Shown: piece by piece, positions 1 through 11,648 of the stretch
How the letters are laid out: each line of letters opens with the position of its first letter
Position numbering within the stretch: position 1 is the stretch's first letter
Notes under the pieces: model-generated
What the model saw: the letters and a program-made list of their open reading frames with translations, nothing else
Databases searched by the model: none
Told to the model about the DNA's origin: nothing
Translations under genes and position numbers: made by a program
Assembly: GCA_036874045.1 (NCBI GenBank)
Contig: CM072341.1
Span: 6,770,501-6,834,500 of the forward strand
From: Cymodocea nodosa
Lineage: Eukaryota; Streptophyta; Magnoliopsida; Alismatales; Cymodoceaceae
Reading direction: 5' to 3'
Length of the DNA stretch: 64,000 bases

Positions 1-246
1 TGGAGTTTATACCTGAAAACTTCTATGTGGTTGGTTCTTGCTTCTATTTGAAAGCAAGTGTATAAGTTTTGAGACACTTAGTGAAGCCCAAGTGACCCTT
101 GGGGGTGGACTAGCCGAGTTGGTGAACCACCTAAAATTCTCTTGTGTTTCTTACCTTTATTTTCGTTGTGCATGATATTTTTATCTGATTATTACTTGTG
201 TAAACTGTTTAATCAAATTAGTTAGTAAAGTGAAAAATAGGCTTAA
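1..246 (+). mobile_element. Element A (copia type): 5' LTR, left part, cut by window edge
   Basis: Near-identical to 19646-19892 in the 3' LTR of the same element, including a shared stretch about a tag-like run CCCTTGGGGGTGGACTAG. The match stops at the insertion of element B and resumes at 15427. The beginning of this LTR lies left of the window. Confidence 0.85.
242..246. repeat. Target-site duplication CTTAA of element B, left copy
   Basis: CTTAA directly precedes the TG of the B 5' LTR. The same five bases at 15427-15431 follow the CA that ends the B 3' LTR. Removing B joins the A LTR into the sequence seen uninterrupted near 19888. Confidence 0.85.
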
Positions 247-2100
247 TGTTTTGAATGAAAAAGTGCATATTATTAACGGTTAAATGATGGTTAATTGCAT
301 AATATTTAGCTTATCATATGAGAATTAAGCCATTATGTTATAATTGCACTGTTATATGCTTCAATTGAAGAATCTGCTTAATTTTGGGGAATTAATGTTA
401 ATTTAGTACATTTATGAACTATTGGTAAATTGCAGGCTGTGAAATTCTTAAGTATTTGAAAATGCATCTAAGCATCGGATAGTTATATTTGTAACTCTTC
501 GGAATGTTATTTTATGTTTAAACTGCAGCTGACATGTGTTGAGAGTTGGTAGATTTACTTACGTTATAACTCATTAAGATAGTATAACTGCACGTGTTGA
601 GTTACATGAAAATACACTAAGGCAACGCGTTAGGTTAGCGTTATAAACTTAAGTTGTTATTTTTGAACGTGTTTTATAGTTAAATCAACGAAGGAAGTCC
701 GTTGAGTTATCTGTAACTTCACGGACTATATATTTTCTAATATGCCACTATAGCGGTTGTAGGAATAGACAGTTGGAAGGAAAAACCACGTTTGCATGTA
801 TCACGCAGGAATTCAATTGCGTAGGGAGAAAGAAATCATCGTCGTTGATCTGAAAGAAGGAAATCCAACCGACCATTCAAGCAGAAGCAGTTACCACTAA
901 AGAAATATAAAAGAAAAGAAGAAAAAAAAGAAAGGGTGTGATCGATGGACGGCCAGTGTATACAGAGGAGGAGCACCGAGCTTTCTACAGACAGTATCGG
1001 CGATTCTCCAAAGTATCACACCAACCATCATATCACCACCATAATCACCAATCATCAGAGGTCTGTGAGGATACTTGCCTGATGTCGGGTCGATTCCGAG
1101 CCAAACACAGTGCCTGACAACCATTGTGAGGAGTGATCGCATCGCGGGAAGGGAACACATTTTCACCAAGTGCCGACTCATATTTCAGGAGATCGTAAAG
1201 CTTTTAGCCTTGGCTTCGGGTTGATGCCTGTATGCTGAAGAGGAGATCATCTTGCAATTCTGGACTCACGATTCTATAGGGAGAGGAGACAGAATTGTAA
1301 GTGGTTCAATTTTCAGTGGTGTAATCGCGTTGCAAGTAGTGTCGGAAGTATTTACTGTCAAGTGAAATTACTTTACATTTCACGTTTCGCCCATCACATC
1401 AAAACAAAAATACCAAAAACAATTTATCTTTGTTTGTATGTTGTATTTGAGTGTTGTATTGTTGGTGTTGTATTGTGATTAATATTATCTGTATCAATTT
1501 TATGATTGTTTTATGTTAGTTTTAATTTTACAGTTTACTGAAATTGGTTCGTACAAAACAACTTAAAGATTTTAATGATTATTGTTTGAATCATCTGAAT
1601 GTTAGTATTGCATAATGATAAATCCAATGTTAACTAGCATTAAAAAGCTTAATTGATGTTATTTACAATCTGTGGAATCGCCCAATGGTTGGCCGAATTC
1701 CTCTGTAATTAGCAGTATTATAAAGAAGAGACAAGCTCGTGGAGTTAACTTAAGTCCACGAGGATAGTCCGTTGAGTTATCCATAATTCAACGAACTTAG
1801 TCCATTGAGTTAACTGTAACTCAACGGAGTGCTTATTGAATATAAATTTGAATTGTTCACAATCAAACATTTCTTAAATTCGTTAGCAATTCCTTGTGGG
1901 ATCGACCTGTACTTGCACACTGATACAATAGACACTGTGCACTTGCAGTTAAAGTACAAATTGGAATTAATATCTAAATTGTATTAAAGGTTGTTTGTTT
2001 ACTTCTAAAAGAAAGAATAGGCATAAAGATAAATTAACTAAGTAAAAATAGAAGTAACAAATCCAAGTTTTTCTAGTGTAGTGCTGGGAAAACACGAACA
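247..2100 (+). mobile_element. Element B 5' LTR
   Basis: Begins TGTTTTGAATG and ends ACGAACA. It matches 13588-15426 along its whole length. It holds inverted-repeat arrays at about 530-720 and 1735-1835 and a TATA-like stretch near 727. Weak ORFs in it, including one on the minus strand at 897-1181, recur in the other LTR but look non-coding. Confidence 0.9.
530..735 (+). promoter_or_regulatory. LTR promoter region of B: inverted-repeat array plus TATA-like box
   Basis: The stretch holds several copies of GTTGAGTTA and its inverse TAACTC, CACGTG-like words, a block CAACGCGTTAGGTTAGCG, and then TATATATT at 727-734. The order array, then TATA, then downstream LTR fits a U3 promoter. The promoter role is inferred. 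Confidence 0.5.
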
Positions 2101-2107
2101 AGTTTTA

Positions 2108-2125
2108 TGGCGCCGCTGCCGGGGA
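2108..2125 (+). other. Primer-binding site of element B (tRNA-Asp type)
   Basis: TGGCGCCGCTGCCGGGGA lies 7 bp after the 5' LTR. It matches, with one difference, the tRNA-Asp-type site commonly seen in Athila elements. Confidence 0.85.
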
Positions 2126-2224
2126 ATTGAATTGAATTGAACTGAATTGAATAGATATAAGCAACTAATAGAGCTGTTTCATTTTAATAGTCAGAGTTGT
2201 GTGTTTTCTTCTGTAATTGAGAAT

Positions 2225-3150
2225 ATGGCATATGCTTATGCTCAAAGATTTCTGAAACCTTTAATTAGCATATGTTAATTCTGCAATTCTGAAGGACACA
2301 ACATTTCTAATTGTTTGAAATTGAGACATTTACAGATTGATAGATCCCATGAACAACAAATGAATTATCCTCAATATAATAGAGCCGAATATGAGAATCC
2401 TATAGTTTACCCAACTGATGGTCAGTATAGAATGTGTAATATGATGAGAGACACTGAAGTTTGGGATAGCTATGACAGACTAGAGCATAGTATAGAGCAA
2501 AATCTGGACAAACTGGAATACTTTGTGTGTCAACAACAAGAAGTCAACCAATTAAACTATAAGGAGGCATATTCAGAACCTAAATAGGATATAATTTACG
2601 AAACTGAAAAAGCCATAAAGAAAATTGATCAAAAATTGAATGCAATGAAATTAGATGATCTAGAAACAAAATTAAAAGCATTAGACAAAAATGCAATGAA
2701 ACTACAAGTTTTACAACAGGACAATGAAAATTATAATGTTATAAACCTGCACAACTTGCAAAATATACAAGAAACAGAAAGCACAAATGTAAGAGAATTT
2801 AAAGAATGCACTTTAAAACTAAAAACAATTGAAGATCATAATCACGAAAATGATATACAAAAACATCATGAAAGTAACGAAAATCTGGAAGATGTATGTG
2901 TAACATTAAGATCTGGAACTGACACACCACCAACAACTCAAAATGAAAATGATATGAAGGTGGACAAGAGTAAAAATCAAAATGATAATGAAAATGTAAT
3001 AGCTGAAAATCTAGAAATCACTGAAGAACAATCTGAATCTGCAATTGAAGCTAAAAATGATCAAACAAATCAACTGAAAGAAAAAGAGTCTTTGAAATCA
3101 AAATCTTTAGCACCCTATCCTGAAAGATTACAACAAACAATTCCTGAAAA
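2225..3150 (+). mobile_element. Element B gag region (fossil)
   Basis: A CX2CX4HX4C zinc-knuckle pattern around CNSEGHNISNC lies at about 2274-2318. It is followed by an acidic, asparagine- and lysine-rich stretch (2636-3154) that looks coiled and ends shortly before the protease. No clear capsid-like domain was recognised. Confidence 0.6.
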
Positions 3151-3199
3151 ATAAGAAAAAATAAGAGAAATTTTTGAAAAAGTACAAGTTAACATTCCT

Positions 3200-3853
3200 T
3201 TGTTAGATCTATTGCAGAATATGCCACCTTGTGCTAAATTTCTGAAGGATTGGTGTACTAAGAAAAGAGAGCGAAAAGTTCTTAGAAAGGTTTTTTTAGC
3301 TGAGCAAAGTAGTTACCTATTTCTGCCACAAATTCCTAAAAAGTTATTTGATCTTGGAATCCCTATTATATCATGCACCATAGGAAATACCATTCTAGAA
3401 AGAACCTTAATAGACTTAGGTGCAGGTATAAATGTTATGTCAAGTGATATATTTGCATCCTTAGGATTAGAAGGCTTAACTCCTACTAGTACGGTTATTC
3501 AATTGGCTGATAGAAGTATAAGATACCCTAAAGGAAAAATAGAGGATGTCTTAATTAAAATCAGGAATTTTATATATCCTATTGATATTGTAATTTTGGA
3601 TTCCCAACAAATTAAGCATAAAAATAGTGATACATCTTTAATTTTGGGAAGGCCATTTTTAGCAACATCAGGGGCTGTTATAAATTGTAAAACTGGAGTA
3701 ATGAAGTTAGCATATGGTAATGAGGATACTCAATTAAATATTTTCAAACCAGAAAGGTTTGAGGAGTTAGAAATGTCCTTACATACCATAGACTTTTTAG
3801 AAGATGAAGGAGATATGTTAGATGATGTGATTCAAGAAGAATTGAATAGGTAA
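3200..3853 (+). mobile_element. Element B aspartic protease region
   Basis: Open segment with the retropepsin-like core LIDLGAGINVM near 3408-3440 and the later motif LILGRPFLATSGA near 3640-3672, which is typical of gypsy proteases of the Athila group. It would cut the gag-pol product in the particle. Confidence 0.8.
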
Positions 3854-4054
3854 ATCAATTCTGAAACTTTAGAAGAAAGTGAAAGCATAAATATAGAAGG
3901 AGATCAGGAAGAAATTAATTTAAAAAATGATGATGTTCAATTAGGAGCTCTAGCTTTTGATGGGCAGCATTTAGAATTAAAACTTTTACCTCCTGAATTA
4001 ACCTATATATATCTGGAAGATAAACGGACCTGTCCAATCATTATTACTTCAGAT

Positions 4055-5091
4055 TTGAAAGAGGATCAAATAGCTAAATTAAAAGAGGTAATAAAAAGTT
4101 ATAAAGAAGCAATAGGATGGACTATGACTGATATAAAAGGGTTAAGTTCAACTTTATGCTATCACCACATATATTTAGAAGAGAATGCTAAACCTGTTAG
4201 AATTCCTGAGAGGAGATTAAATCCAAACCTTAAGGAAGTAGTCAGAAGGAAATAGTTAAATGGTTAGATAATGATATAATATATCCGATTTCTGATAGCT
4301 CGTGGGTTAGTCCAATCCATGTAGTTCCCAAGAAATCAGGATTAACAGTTATTAGGAATGAAAGTCAAGACTTGATACCTACTAGAATTCAATCAGGCTG
4401 GAGAGTATATATAGACTATAGAAAGCTGAATGCTGTGACTAGGAAAGATCATTTTCCCTTACCTTTTATAGATCAAATGCTGGAAAGATTAGTAGGGCAA
4501 GAATATTTTTGTTTCCTAGACGGGTATTCAGGGTATAATCAAATTCCAGTAGCATTAGAGGATCAAGAGAAAATAACTTTCACTTGTCCTAATGGAACTT
4601 ATGCTTTTAAAAGAATGCCATTCGGATTATGCAATGCACCAGCTACCTTTCAAAGGTGTGTGCAGGGCATATTTATTGGAATGACTGATGAATTTTTAGA
4701 AATATTTATGGATGATTTTACTGTATATGGCAACTCATGTGAAGTGTGTTTAAGTAATTTAGACCAAATATTAAAACGCTGTGTGGAAAAAAATCTGGTT
4801 TTAAATTGGGAAAAATGTCACTTCATGGTTAAACAAGGAATAGTCTTAGGGCATGTTGTTTCTAAAAAAGGGTTGGAAGTAGATAAAGCTAAAATAGAAG
4901 TAATTTCTAATCTACCAGAACCTAAATCAGTAAAAGATATTAGATCATTTCTAGGACATGCTGGTTTTTATAGAAGATTTATTAAAGACTTTAGCAAGAT
5001 AGCTAGACCTTTAACTAATCTATTAAAGATGTTCCATTTAACTTTGATAAAAATTGCAAGGAAGCATTTTTTAGACTTAAGACTAGCTTAA
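4055..5091 (+). mobile_element. Element B reverse transcriptase region
   Basis: Recognisable gypsy RT blocks in order: DYRKLNAVTRKDHFPLPFID near 4415, the LDGYSGYNQIP block near 4520, FKRMPFGLCNAPATFQR near 4605-4655, the catalytic FMDD near 4704-4717, and FLGHAGFYRRFIKDFSKIA near 4950-5005. The block spacing is that of a plant Athila-type RT. Confidence 0.9.
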
Positions 5092-5141
5092 TTTCAACTC
5101 CTATAATTCAAGCACCTAATCGGAACCATCCATTTGAATTA

Positions 5142-5520
5142 ATGTGCGATGCTTCTGATTTTGCTGTAGGAGCAGTGTTAGGACAGAAAATAGAAAAATC
5201 TCCTAGAGTGATTCATTATGCAAGCAAAACCTTAAATGATGCTCAAGTTAATTACACAACTACTGAAAAAGAATTATTAGCTGTTATGTTTGCTTTAGAA
5301 AAGTTTAGATCATATTTGATTAGAGCTAAAGTAATAGTATACACGGATCATTCAGCTCTAAAACATCTAATAAAGAAAAAAGAAATTAAACCTAGATTGA
5401 TCCGATGGATATTATTATTACAAGAATTCGATCTAGAAATTAAAGATAAAAAAGGTTGTGAGAATGTAGTAGCAGATCATTTATCAAGATTACAAATAGA
5501 AAAATCAAATATTGAAATTA
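5142..5520 (+). mobile_element. Element B RNase H region
   Basis: Starts with [14 protein letters not shown]. Next come [20 protein letters not shown] and [10 protein letters not shown], then ADHLSRL, as in gypsy RNase H. It lies directly after RT in the pol order expected for gypsy elements. Confidence 0.9.
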
Positions 5521-5699
5521 AGGATAATTTTCCTGATGAACAATTAATGACCATCAACACAATGCCTTGGTATGCAGACATAGTTAATTACTTAGTTACT
5601 GGTTTAACACCTAAGGATTGGAATAGACAGGATAAGAAATTATTTTTCTCAAGAGTAAAATATTACTATTGGGAAGACCCTTACTTATTTAAGAAATGT

Positions 5700-6868
5700 C
5701 TTGATATGGTTTTAAGGAGGTCTGTTCCAGAAACTGAATATTCGAGCATATTGTCCTTTTGTCATGACCAAGCTTGTGGAGGACATTTTGGTTCAGGGAA
5801 AACTACTGCAAAAATTCTGCAATGTGGGTTTTATTGGGCAACACTATTCAAAGATGCTCATAAATATTGCTTAAGTTGTTTAAGATGTCAACAAATAGGA
5901 AGAATATAAAAGAGGAATATGATGCCTCTTAATCCTATTGTTGAGGTTGAAATCTTTGATGTGTGAGGAATAGATTTTATGGGCCATTTCCTATATCTAA
6001 TCAATTTAATTACATATTGTTGGGAGTGGATTATGTATCTAAATGGATATAAGCTATTCCTACAAAAACAAATGATAACAAAGTGGTAATACAATTTATA
6101 AGAACAAATATATTTGCCAGATTTGGAATACGTAAAGCTATTATCAGTGATAGAGGAACTCATTTCTGTAATAGAAGTTTTGAAGCCTTAATGAAGAAAT
6201 ATGGAGTAAACCACAAAATTGCAACATCATATCATCCGCAAACAAGTGGACAAGTAGAAAGTGCAAACAAACAAATTAAATTAATCTTGGAAAAAGTAGT
6301 AAATCCTACTAGAACAGATTGGGCTAATAGATTGATTGATGCACTTTGGGCTTATAGAACTGCTTATAAAACGAGCTTAGGTATGTCACCTTTTAGGCTA
6401 GTATATGGAAAAAGTTGTCATTTACCTGCTGAAATAGAACATAAAGCTTATTGGGCATTAAAAACTCTGAACACTAATTTAAATCAAGCCGCTGAAAATA
6501 GGAAAATGCAACTAATTGAATTAGAAAAATTTAGAAATGAAGCTTATTCAAATACTGTAAGAGAAAAAGAGAAAATGAAATTCTGGCATGATAGAAAAAT
6601 TATTCCTAAAAACTTTGAAATAGGACAAGAGGTATATCTTTATATGGCTAGACTCCATAACCATCCAGGAAAATTAAGATCTAGATGGGCAGGACCTTAC
6701 ATAGTTTGAAATGTTTATCCTTATGGAGCTATTGAAATTGAAAATCCTAAAAATCAAAATATATTTAAAGTAAATGGACAAAGACTTAAACCTATTCTGA
6801 AAACACCAAAAAGCTCCTTTGGAATTATAGAAGAAATCAAAGTAGAGGACTACTCGAGTTTTACTTAG
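5700..6868 (+). mobile_element. Element B integrase region
   Basis: An HHCC zinc-binding stretch ([11 protein letters not shown] ... CLSCLRCQ) lies at about 5760-5890. The catalytic core follows, with SDRGTHF near 6147 and [18 protein letters not shown] near 6230-6285, then a C-terminal part with [10 protein letters not shown] near 6680-6708. The region ends at about 6868. Confidence 0.9.
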
Positions 6869-6889
6869 TAAGAAATCAGTTTTTATGTT

Positions 6890-6913
6890 TATATATATAT
6901 ATATATATATATA
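6890..6913. repeat. (AT)n microsatellite
   Basis: About 12 uninterrupted AT units just after the end of the B pol region. Confidence 0.95.
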
Positions 6914-6949
6914 AAAACATTAAAAATATATATAAAACATAAAAATAGT

Positions 6950-7235
6950 TGCGGTTCAACAGACTGGATCCATCGGTATGGTCGAAAAATTAAAAAATAT
7001 TTAGGTCTGACTGAAGCGTAGCATCGGTATGATTGGAACATTAAAAAAAATATTGATTTTACCGAAGCATAGTATCAGTTAAACCGAAAAAAAATTGTAT
7101 ATTAATTTTTAGAAAACAAATTTTGTTTCGCCGAAACATAGTATCGGTTCTACCGAAAGAAAGATAAAAAAAAATAAAAAAATATTTAGGTTCGACCGAA
7201 GCATAGTATTGATTAAACCTGTAAAAAAATAAAAA
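6950..7235 (+). repeat. Degenerate tandem repeats of about 62 bp after pol
   Basis: Four or more diverged units. Each has a CGAAGCATAGTATCGGTT-like core, then an A-rich stretch and TATTTAGGTTCGACC. Tandem repeats between pol and the 3' end are common in Tat and Athila type elements. Confidence 0.7.
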
Positions 7236-7274
7236 ATAAAAAACTATTCTCTGTAATATTTTTATTATTATATT

Positions 7275-7565
7275 TGCTTGTACGGGGAGTCCGTTGAGTT
7301 AAGCTTAACTCAACAAGCTTACTCCGTGAAGTCTTGAGTTAGTCAACGAGCTTATTCCGTTGAGTTACTTGTAACACAACGGAGTACTGTAGCTAAGACC
7401 ACGAATAAAATAGTAATAGTTGGTTCGAGAAATGACCCGATTACCCGCCTAAACTTAGTGCTTATTTAAACTAAAACCTAGTGTTTTGGGGGCATTATCC
7501 GACAAATCATTTAGAATCTAGAACAGTAGAAATCAGAGCAATTACGTGCTGTTGTGTAACTCCAC
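7275..7565 (+). promoter_or_regulatory. Putative internal promoter before the B accessory ORF
   Basis: The array at 7275-7400 has several GTTGAGTTA / TAACTCAACG pairs. It is followed by TATTTAAA at 7463-7470, about 100 bp ahead of the ATG at 7566. Element C has the same order (array, CGCCTAAA, TATTTAAA at 20084, ATG at 20174). Promoter function is inferred from that repeated layout. Confidence 0.45.
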
Positions 7566-9792
7566 GATGATGAAGATGATGCCTGAATTCTAGGAAGATG
7601 TTGTTGATACATCAGAATTTCTAAAGGAATCAGAAGAGTGGCACATGCGACAGAAGATCAAAAATACGACAAGAGAGAAAGAGCTACAGAAGGTAGAATC
7701 AGAACTTTTCAAGTTGAGAAGAGATTTAGTAGATATGGATATACGAATACCTCAAATAATGGAAACACGAATCAAAATAGCAACAGAAATAGCTGTAATT
7801 AAGGAAAGACAAATAAGGCCAAGTAATGAAGTTGCCCTAGAATTAATCCAGCGTAATTCCCGACTCTGGTTCAAAAGACGAATCTGTAGACAAGCTAAAC
7901 AGGTGATCTGGGAGCAAGAAAGGAAAGCAAATGAAGAGGCAACTAAAGAACGGGAGGAACCAACTGCTGAAAGACCTGTTCCTGAGGAGTAGCAATCTGG
8001 ACCTTCAGTTCCACCATTTAAGCCATTGACATGAGTAGAAATGATGGGGCCTTTGATTGAAGAAGAAATAAGAGAATTTGCAGAACTGGTTCAAGTTGGA
8101 AAAAACCAAGGAGAATCAGAAGATTTGGTAGTGGCTAAAGCACATCTGGTGTTTGATGCACTGTACAAAAAGAGGGCTGCAGAAAAGTTGAAAGCCCAAT
8201 ATAAAATTAAAGTGGAACAGCATTAAGAAGCTACTGGTAGAACTGCTGTTAGAGATGCTACAAAAGAAGTTGAAGTTGGTCCTTCGAGACCAGCAATTAT
8301 TGGAAGAATTAAACACGAAGAGCTAGTACCTGTGGTTCGAAAGCCTGCAGAACCTATTTTTGTAGATTTAATTTCAGAAGATGAAGAGGAAGAACAGGCA
8401 CAACTAATCAGAAAAAAGAAAGAAAAAGAAAAAGTGCCTGATTATAAAGAAATTAAATCTGAAGTACCAATTTTTACAGGGCCTGTGGAGTAGATTTTTA
8501 TTAACCTGCTATCCGAATCTGAGGAGTAGGAGGAGCAAAGAAAAGAAAAAAATAAGGCTAAAATTAGTTTGCAGCCTGTACAAGAAGAAACAGAAATTAG
8601 GGCAGAAACTGAATTGCCCGTGACTCCATCCCAATCTGTTACAGAATTAGAAAGAACAGTAACAGAACAGATTGGTAGTCAGGAGGAAGAAGAAAGAGTA
8701 GAAAATGAAGAGGCTGAAAGAAGCCATTTGGACAAAAATAATTTCACAGATTCCACTGAAGAGTAAGAAACTCTTCAGCAAATTATGAAAAGAATTCAAG
8801 ACAGAGTGGAGAGTTCTGCCGGCTCACCACCATAGACAGAAGCAAAAGCAAAAATTCAGGAATCTGAAGAGAATGTCCAAATGCAGCCTATGCTAGAGGA
8901 AGAGCAAGAGCAAACCCCTCTAGAGCAACAAAGTCACCTTCCTAACCCGACTGAAACAACAATTTTGAATGAAGTACATTTTTGTAGTTAGGAAGCTTAT
9001 ATCAAATACTAAGAAATAAGGGGTTACGATATTATTTACAGTAGACTAGTAAATTGGGATGGAAAACAAGAAATCAAAGATCTATTTGAATTCCAAGGTC
9101 TACTGCAATTTATATCTCAAGATAGAGGGCATGCAGTATATGAGAATTGAGTGCCCTGTTTCTATGCAAATTTAAGAGAAGGAGAAGGAGAATTAATTTC
9201 AAACGTGGAGGAAGCTGATGTACAGATAACACCAGAGCTTCTCCACAACATATTTGGTTTAAAGAATGAAGGAACAAAAATTTTGGAGGATACAACTACA
9301 GTTGAATGGACTGAGTAGCAAATTAACGATTGTTTAGCTATCAATCCTGGTGTGCTATTATTAAACAGATTGAAGCATTTAAATGGTAAAGCACACATGG
9401 TAGCTAACATTCTGATTAAGAATGTCTATCAACAACATGGCCATGACATAGAATTAAGTCAATTTGTCAAATAGGCCACGTATGCAGTTGTAAATAAGAT
9501 CCAAATAAATTGGTCTGCAGTTTTTATCACCAAGCTGAAAACAGTAAAGAAGAAATTATTTTATGGAGATTTGATTTCACTACTGATGGTGGATAGTATT
9601 GATTTCACTAAATGGACATAAAAAAGGATAAGATCTAGAACCATTTCAGTGAAACAATACAGAAATTTTGTAGTTGCAGAATTAGCTGTACCTTCTAGAG
9701 AAATTGCAGGAGCAGTAGAGAGGATAAATCAATTAGAGCAGCAATTAGAAAAACTCCAGAAGGAAGTAGATGAACTTAGGCATAGAGATTAA
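7566..9792 (+). mobile_element. Element B accessory ORF region (plant transposon protein type, fossil)
   Basis: The first part is charged and coiled-coil-like (7645-7992 is an open segment rich in K, E and R). The middle is glutamate-rich. The last third (about 9040-9690) has words such as DLFEFQGLLQFIS, FYANL, IFGLKNEG, KIQINWSAVF and KKLFYGDL. These line up with the ORFs at 20975-22252 and 25589-26917. The pattern resembles the putative plant transposon protein domain (Transposase_32) found in plant LTR elements, but I name that family from memory. It ends in a leucine-heptad-like coil before 9792. The region is broken in several places. Its function is unknown. Confidence 0.6.
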
Positions 9793-10204
9793 ATTGTATT
9801 GTTCATCTACTTGTGTAAAATTGTATGAAATTGTATGATGTACTTGTAATGTAATTGATTCATATTAATGAATATAATTTTCAGATGCAATTTTCATACT
9901 TATTTGAATGTGAAATGAATAGAATTTATTGAATATTATGTAATTTATGGAACTTTATGAATATGTAACAGATTTACAATTTGCTGAATGACAGGATAAC
10001 TGCTTAAAAATTTCTGCATGTTATAAGGTAAAATGTAAATTCTTCATAACATAAAATGACATGTAATTTAAATCTTGATATAATGTTCAGATTTAAATGT
10101 ATTTTAATCAAAATGAGGCATTAATGACATAGATTTAACTTTATTACAATTAGGAGAATGACAAAGAAAAAAAAAAACAAAATAGAAAACTTACGAGAGT
10201 GAAA
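9793..10204 (+). other. Non-coding spacer inside element B
   Basis: AT-rich and without a coding signal or recognisable site. It links the accessory ORF to the promoter-like array before the F-box ORF. Confidence 0.6.
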
Positions 10205-10689
10205 CTTAGAAGTTGCCAAGTGTTAACTCAACGAAGTAATTCCGTTGAGTTAACCGTAACTCCACGAGGTCAGTAATATAATATATGGTCACTCCATTAA
10301 GTTATCTGTAACTCAACGAAGTTAGTCCGTGGAGTTAGCAACAGTAACCGACTGTATTCTGCTGAGTAATCTATAACTCAACGAGGTTAGTTCATGGATT
10401 AAGCAGAACGGTTATTCTTTTAACCACAAACGAAACTTCGTCGGTTTAGCGGTTACCAAAATTTGAAATTAGTAGTGGTACACGTACCCATTAAAACAGG
10501 AACCACGATGCACGTTGCAAGACACATTCTTGTAACGAGATTTATTCACTTTATGGATGCATAGTATATATATGAAACAGAATGTTATTTACGAGTTACC
10601 AGCACTTTTAAGAGAAAGGAGAAAGCGTTGGAGGAACTGGAAGGAGAAGCAGCTGATTCAACCTTCATCCGACAACAAATATTTATAGA
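10205..10689 (+). promoter_or_regulatory. Putative internal promoter of the F-box-like ORF in B
   Basis: At 10215-10400 there are at least four GTTGAGTTA-like / TAACTCAACG-like words in alternating orientation, the same module as in the LTR. TATATATA at 10565-10572 lies about 120 bp before the ATG at 10690. The reading as a promoter is an inference from the order array, TATA, ATG. Confidence 0.45.
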
Positions 10690-11648
10690 ATGGAAAGCTT
10701 CAGACTGAATCGACAAATGGAATTAATGCAATTACCGTTGGATGCACAAAGGGAAATACTAAGTAACTTGTCAGCTAAAGATCTGTGCAGGATGTGTTGT
10801 GTATCAAAGGAAATTAAAGACTGTATTGAAGAAAAATATTTTCAGGGACTACAAGCTGCAAAAATGACTAAGATTAGAGATGGATTCATATGGAGGTCAT
10901 TTAATCGTAGTTCAAATACCCATGAATATCTGGCTATGGAAGAAACTACTGGAATTCCAACCAATGCATTAGAAGGAATGAGTCATATTATGGGGATAGA
11001 TGAAGGACTAATCATATACAAGACGAGACCAAGGTATGCAAGTTTATCATTACCTGAGATTTTGATAAGAAATCCTATAATAGGAGAAGAATGTAATATA
11101 GGAAGACCTAATATATTTGAAGCACCAACTGAAAATTGTGGGTCAGCTTTAATATTTTCTGATAAAAATTCTGCAATTCCTGAAAAATTATATTATTGGA
11201 GACCTAAAGGAAATTGGGTGAAGATTTACGATTAAGTGTGTATAATTTTCTGAATAGATCTTGGAATGAAAACATTATAATATATCTAGGACAGAAATCA
11301 TTAATTAACCAAACACATGTCATACTTGATGGTTATATTTATTTAGTCACGGAGATATCAATAGCATATAGATCTGATTTATATATAGTGAGCATAGATA
11401 GTTATGATGATTATACAGAAATTTTACCTGTACCGAGTGAAATAGCTAAACCACCATCTGAAAAATTTAATAAAATTCAAATAGGAATGTGGTATAATGA
11501 AAAAGATGATCCTACTTTATGTCTGATAAGATGGTGGGATGAATTGATGAAATTTCAAATATGGATTATGGAAGACATGAATGAATGGAAGTGGGAAGAG
11601 GAGTATATTGAAATAGATGTAGAAATAGAAACTGCTACATTACCCTAG
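10690..11648 (+). mobile_element. F-box-like ORF region carried by element B (fossil)
   Basis: The segment opening at ATG 10690 has an F-box-like N terminus at about residues 14-48 (LPLDAQREILSNLSAKDLCR, then CCVSKEIKDCI), matching the usual F-box pattern LPxDLxxEILxRL..RCVSK. Downstream text such as LPEILIRNPII and YLVTEISIAYRSDLY resembles the variable F-box-associated region. F-box proteins bind SKP1 and choose targets for SCF ubiquitin ligases. Here the ORF sits between the accessory ORF and the 3' end of a gypsy element and has no introns. The open segments are not continuous, so it is treated as broken. It could be a captured host gene or an old component of this lineage. Confidence 0.6.

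Noticed and set aside
897-1181. Minus-strand ORF conserved in both B LTRs (also 14238-14522)
   Set aside because: It is present twice only because the LTRs are duplicates. Its end is a low-complexity phenylalanine run from a purine stretch, and it has no family resemblance.
7275-10400. CRISPR-like reading of the regularly recurring palindromes
   Set aside because: Spacing is irregular, words are degenerate and in both orientations, and the DNA is plant nuclear with LTR elements.
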